Source: Saururus chinensis (taxonomy: Eukaryota > Streptophyta > Magnoliopsida > Piperales > Saururaceae). From it: a DNA stretch of 64,000 nt. The stretch lies in the NCBI GenBank assembly GCA_035235625.1, contig CP141140.1, positions 21,968,685-22,032,684 of the forward strand, read 5' to 3'. Positions within the stretch are counted from its first letter, which is position 1. Each line of letters starts with the position of its first letter. The position numbers and the translations under genes were made by a program. A model generated the notes under the pieces. It saw nothing but the letters and a program-made list of their open reading frames with translations. It did no database searches and was not told the origin of the DNA. Below are positions 59,146 to 64,000 of the stretch, in pieces.

Positions 59146-60807
59146 GGGAAAATTATTTAAATAATAATAATAATAAATTATTCACCAATTTATACCACTT
59201 TGAAAAATATTTCCCAAAGTGGTGTTACTTTTTGCCACGCAGGTGCCAACTAAGCAATTGGCACTTACATGGTTTTTTTAAAAAAAAATTATATGATTTC
59301 GTCATTTAGAATGACGAAATCATGTTTAAGTTGATTTTGTCCTTCTAAAGGATGAAATCAGTTTATCAATTTATAAGACTTAACCCAATTTTGTCATTTA
59401 GATTTCGTCCTTCTAAACAACGAAATCACCAAACTTCCATTAGAAGGATGAAATTACCTTATATTCACCTTATACGGTGATTTCGTCATTCTAAACGATG
59501 AAATCACGTACCTTTGCAACTCAAGAAGAACATCTCAATGATGTCGATGCCCCCTCATCGAAATCCTGACTGAAGAGGTCGCAGTTGTAGATGTGGAAGC
59601 TACGGTCGGTGCTGGCGGCAAAGTAGCTATGCTCCTGGTTGAAGGAGAGGTAGAAGAAGGTGGGGAAGGAAGCTGCCTGGGTTTGGGTCGGGGTTGGTAG
59701 GATCGGGGCCGGGGCCATAGAGAGGCGAGGGGGAGGTGGGCATGGAGAGGTGGGGTTAGCTAGAGCATTAAAAACTTGGTGTAAACTGGGAGTCAACTAG
59801 AGCATTAAAAGCTTGGTGTAAATTGTACCAGTTAAAAAACAAACTAAGGGCGGTGATTTCGTCAGTCAAAACGACGAAATCATGGAATATGCACAAAACA
59901 CTTCCTTTCCTACTCTACACCATGTTAAAATGATTGGATATACAATTTAATTTTCGTTGCCTTGGAAGGTCATGGCACGACCTCAATAAAAGGAGTGGAA
60001 AAAAATATTACGATGAAGAGGATACTGCAATCATTGAAATTAAATAAAAAATACTATACAGGCAAGCTGGTGAGGTGCATTGTAATGAAAGAAAAAAACA
60101 AAAAAAAGTTGATGAAGACCATGGATTGTAGAATGTAGAGTTGGTGAGGTGCACACATTGCCACACACATACCTAGGATTTTTGGTCTATTATTTTAATT
60201 GTTATAAACATTTAGGAATTTACTTAAATTAAGTGTGTATAGGGAATTGTGAGACCCTCTAAAAGTACTACCAGAGATTATGGGGCCATATTTTAATAAG
60301 AGTGGAGCATGCCGGTTATTAAGTTGAAAGGATATTAATTAAAATGGAGTATGCCAGTAATTAAGTTGAAATAATTGCTTGATTTTGGCAACTTCTGGAT
60401 GAGAGTGTGTTGTTGAAAGTATGTTATGTGTAAATGCTTTAAATAGGGAGTTGAAGAGAAACTAAGCGTGGAGTATGCTTCAAATGGAGTATGTAGTAAC
60501 TAAGTGTGGCAATTTCGTCATTTAGAAGGACGAAATCGCCTTAAGTTGATTTCGTCCTTCTAAATGACAAAATTGGGTTAAGTGTTATAAACCGATAAAT
60601 CAATTTTGTCCATTAAGGACAAAATCAACTTAAACCTGATTTCGTCCTTCTAAATGACAAAATTATATATATATATTTTTTTAAAAAGTTATGCAAGTGT
60701 CAGCTGCTTGGCTGGTACCTGCATGACAAAAAGCAATACCACTTTAAAAAAAAGTGGTCCAAATTGGTAAATAAATTTTTTAAAATTATTATTTAAATAA
60801 TTTTTCC
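59146..60807. mobile_element. Pack-MULE-like element, 1662 bp
   Basis: Long inverted termini begin GGGAAAATTATTTAAATAAT (59146) and end '..attatttaaataatttttcc' (60807). They stay collinear inward through 'ccaattt', 'accacttt', a GC hairpin and repeated 'tgatttcgtc-tt-taaa-gacgaaatca' dyads. Flanks taattttta (59137-59145) and ttattttta (60808-60816) make a 9-bp duplication with one mismatch, as for Mutator-like elements. The interior carries a host gene piece (59551-59667) and no transposase. Confidence 0.75.
59521..59796 (-). pseudogene. Captured fragment of an ATG18/WIPI-type autophagy gene
   Basis: The 91-codon minus-strand frame contains LSFNQEHSYFAASTDRSF followed by HIYNCDLF (59551-59667). 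This matches the first WD40 blade of plant ATG18 proteins (LSFNQD..CFA.GT..GFRI.NCDPF). A Pro-rich stretch precedes it, also as in ATG18. The rest of the beta-propeller, including the PI3P-binding FRRG region, is absent. The frame starts and ends inside transposon DNA, so this is a transduplicated piece. Whether it is transcribed is unknown. Confidence 0.7.
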
Positions 60808-60816
60808 TTATTTTTA

Positions 60817-61060
60817 ACTTATATGATTTGAATTTATAATTATCTAGTGTAAGTATTTATGAGTTAATATAGATCTCCTATATATATAACTAATTATCAT
60901 TATGATCCTCAAAGTAATCTATTATAACTATAACATACAAGACATACCTTTGTTTAATATATATTTTATTTTAAAATTATTTTATTTTATCCTATTTAAT
61001 CTATAATTATACGCATAATAAGTATGCATTTTTTGCTAGTTTTAATAAACCAAATTGGCA
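60817..61060. other. AT-rich spacer
   Basis: No feature was recognised. Confidence 0.4.
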
Positions 61061-61079
61061 TTTTCAACACAATGCACGC

Positions 61080-62340
61080 GGTTCACAGTTTAACCGGGTC
61101 GTCCAACCGGCTTGAACATGCTGGCCCGATAAATAATTCATATATTTATCCGCCCGTAAGACGGAAGAGGACATAGCTGGGTTTGGTTTTACGATTCTCA
61201 TCTGTTCGAGAATCACGATTCTGATTATCGGGGAAAAAGAGAATGGGAGAATCACGATTCCGTGATCGACTTTCCTATCTCAATTCTGCAGTGGTCAGTC
61301 CCCTGCAGCATCCTATGCGTTTCCTCCCCTTATCCTCTCGCATCTTCCCCTCACTCCTTCCGGCCTCCCATTCCTCCGAAGAAATGATCGCTTCCGTCGC
61401 TTCTTCTTCGTCTTCCTTGTAAGTTCTCTTATCTGTCTGTTATCGACCATAAACTTTCTGAAGCGTTTTTCTTTCTCTTTTGGGGATTCCAGTAGATTGA
61501 ATGCTGCTACTTTTCGTGCCTTGCGCTCAGTATTAATTAGTGTGATATTGGGTCCAACTTTGAGCTGAAATACTATGCTTGGAGAAGACAATTGATATGG
61601 TACTTGGAGGTGCACGTGTTATGACAACTGGGAACTTGCGTTTAACCTTTTCCCGAAAAGTTCTTTCTTTTAGGTAATCTTGGTTAGATTGTCTGCATGC
61701 TTTACTACTAGTTCCAATCAGCTTGGTAATACCAAATCTGGATGGAATTTATTAGATAAGCTGAAGGCCAGTGTGAGATATGAGCCTCGTAAGGCATTAT
61801 CACTTTTAATGAAAATGGGTTTGGAGGAAAAAATTAAAATATTGATGAAAAATTCAGTGTTCTATCTGATAATTATAGTTGTAGAGATGTCAAAAGAGCT
61901 AAAAGACGTAAAGGGTTCATCTCTATGAAGTCTACCTACTATTCTTGTTTGGGGACTCATACTGAATTTGTATCATCAATGTTGATCAAACAATATGAGC
62001 AAGGATCAAACATTCTAGCTAAATTGGATTTCCTGAATCTGGAATTGGGTACGAACAGATGTACATTCTAGCAAAATTGGGTCACTACTTTTTGGATGTC
62101 AATGATGCCCTGGGTTGATATTTATAAATTTAGATCCTGTGTGCTGCAGATGCCTTACTCCATCTCCTATGTGCCATCTCCCACTAGTAAATCGATCTGT
62201 GCTTCCGTCTAATCTGTTTGAGGGCTTTATTCGAGGTTTGCACATATCCACTCCTTTTCCTTTTAAAATTAACTACAGGGAAATGTTGTTGGACGTTCGC
62301 AATGAGTTGGTGCTAGGTCATTTACTTGGAATTTGTTGAA
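61080..62340 (+). other. 5' part of an unidentified plus-strand gene
   Basis: A GC-richer upstream region leads to ATG 61384 (MIASVASSSSS, a plastid- or mitochondrion-transit-like start). The exon ends at 61418 with a strong GTAAGT donor. An acceptor at 61492 gives a second exon reading FRLNAATFRALRSVLISV. Further coding-like pieces are SACFTTSSNQLGNTKSGWNL and PRKALSLLMKMGLEEKIK (61690-61830) and a frame at 62115-62339. I recognise no domain. The gene may be broken by the LINE downstream. The decayed paralog at 46470-46920 preserves the first exon and both splice sites, which supports the model. Confidence 0.4.
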
Positions 62341-62539
62341 ATCAACAACCTCCGCAGACTACATTTTTTTCTTTCTAATATGTTGCTTTTCCTCATTATG
62401 CAGTTAGAAGGAGGCAATTGTGTCTTACCTCACAGGCTGGCTTTTGGGATTCCATGAGATCTGGGTATTCAGTTTTTATCACAGATCTAATAGCTCTGCC
62501 TCCTTATTTTAATAAAAGTTACAGTGCATTTATTCATAA

Positions 62540-64000
62540 TCATAATTAAGTAGTGTATCGCCTCCATTCTAGCATGTTTTGTAGTAACTCTTTTGTAAAA
62601 GATAACATAGTCATATCCTTCTTTATTAATTTCATCTAAGTTCTTTTAGGTCTCCCTCCCTCTTTTAGCATCATTTACATAAAACTCTTCCAACCTTATC
62701 GGGGCATCCATTGGTTTTCTTTATACATGCTTATACTAAAGCAATCTGCATTATCTAAGCTTCTCCCTTAAAGGTGTTACCCCTAAGTTCTCACATATAT
62801 ACTTATTTATAATCCTATATTTCTTGGTTATTCTACATATCCACATTAGCGTCCTCATTTTAGTTACATTCAGTTTATCTATTTGACTTTTCTTTGGTAC
62901 TCAATATTCTACTTTATAGAGTATTGCGGGCTTAATAGTTATCTTAAAACTTACGTTTAACCCTATTTAGGACTTGCCTATCACACAAAACTCCTAATGT
63001 TGCCATCCATTTTACCCACCCTGTATTAATCTTATGTACTATATGACTAGTGATATCTCCCTTTATGGATAATAGAGTCCAAATATTGAAATTTCTCACA
63101 TCTTGGCACTTTTTGCAATTTATTTCGACTAAAGTTCTACCAATGGTCTACTATCCTTAAAGTTAATTTCCATAAACTCCATCTTCATCTTACTTATTTT
63201 AAAACCTTTTAATTCTAGAGCTTCCCTCTATAGTTCAAATTTGGCATTTAACCTTGTTATAGTCTCACCAACTAAAACTACATTATCTGCAAAAAGCAAG
63301 CATCAAGGTATCCTATCTGGTATATGTGTAGTTAGTTAATCCATAACTAGAGCAAAAAGATAAGGGCTTAAGGCTTACCTTTGATGTAGACCTACTGTGA
63401 CCAGGAACCTCCCCTAATTGTTCGCACATTGGTCACTACCTCATTGTACATATCTTTAATAATATCAATGTAACCTCTTATAACTCCGTTCTTCTTTAAG
63501 ACACTCCAAATGAGCTCTCGAGGCACTCTATCATAAGCTTTTTCCAAAGCAATAAAGGTTTTATCTCCTATCCTTACTTCTCAACTAGTTATCGTAACAA
63601 GAAGATAGCCTTGATTATTGATCTCTTTGACATAAAATCAAATTGGTTCTCAGTAAGTTTAGTTACTTTCTGCAAGTGTCTTTCAACCACTATCTTGTGT
63701 AACTTCATAGTATGACTCATAAGTTTTATACCCTTATAATTTGTACAGCTTTGGATATCCATTTTTTTATATAAGGGTATAAGGGTATTTCTCCTCCACT
63801 CCTCTAGCATCCTCTTTGACTTCCAAATATTGTTAAATAACTCAGTTAACCAAGTTAAGCCAACACCCCCTAGGCATTTCCATACTTCAATAGGAATTCT
63901 ATCATGCCCTAATGTTTTACCTTTCTTTATATTCTTTAAGACAACTCCTACCTACTCCATTGTAAATTTCTTAATATAAGTTATATCCTTAATAAGACTG
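62540..64000 (-). mobile_element. RTE-like LINE, 3' part, runs off the window
   Basis: On the minus strand, the reverse transcriptase of a plant RTE-type non-LTR retrotransposon is readable in pieces. EEWRRNTLIPLYKK then NYKGIKLMSHTMKL and TENQFDFMSKRS (63589-63810) form the fingers/palm start. LFADNVVLVGET (about 63265-63300) is the catalytic FADD box, with the second Asp changed to Asn. Near 62640 a 'RPK-T...KKD' C-terminal tail is visible. The element enters from the right edge. Many stops and shifts show that it is dead. Confidence 0.82.

Overview
The window is nuclear DNA of a flowering plant. It is AT-rich, carries short GT-AG introns, long intergenic spaces packed with nested transposons, plant hAT, Mutator-like (MULE), CACTA and RTE-LINE elements, and a cluster of plant leucine-rich-repeat receptor kinases. 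I cannot name the species.

The core is a family of four LRR receptor-like kinases (Xa21/EFR/FLS2-like, subfamily XII type), all on the minus strand: A (4544-7857), B (35393-39179), C (40978-44230) and D (51722-55028). Each has one large exon and a short second exon joined by a phase-1 intron at the same codon, just after the kinase GYIPP motif. C and D read through intact (1013 and 1039 or 1013 aa). A and B are disrupted: A by a stop codon and a one-base deletion, B by a one-base deletion. All four have HCDLKP in the catalytic loop, the non-RD signature of pattern-recognition receptors. B and C are a head-to-tail tandem duplication whose junction can be placed near 40957. Comparing their flanks exposes three small transposon insertions with empty sites.

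Between A and B (about 9-32 kb) lies nested repeat DNA. It holds a decayed MULE (9340-17005) whose transposase is split by a solo LTR and which also carries a probable Ulp1-like (C48) peptidase remnant. Its non-coding parts contain a striking 32-bp-period array of the palindrome GTGTTATCGATAACAC and a 310-bp hairpin. A nearly complete 5.7-kb hAT element (18802-24538) follows, with a perfect 8-bp target duplication, then decayed Ty3/Gypsy-like LTRs and a plant-mobile-domain-like remnant.

Between C and D are small hAT-type MITEs, a decayed copy of the 5' end of a gene also present at 61.1-61.5 kb, a long (AT)n tract, and a 2.5-kb non-autonomous CACTA element made of TTAGCGACG palindromes alternating with GA-rich blocks. 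Downstream of D are more MITEs, a MULE right end, and a 1.66-kb Pack-MULE-like element (59146-60807) that carries a piece of an ATG18-type autophagy gene. The window ends with the 5' part of an unidentified plus-strand gene and the 3' part of an RTE-like LINE on the minus strand.

No tRNA, rRNA or CRISPR was seen. All names rest on reading the sequence and on family knowledge; no database search was run.
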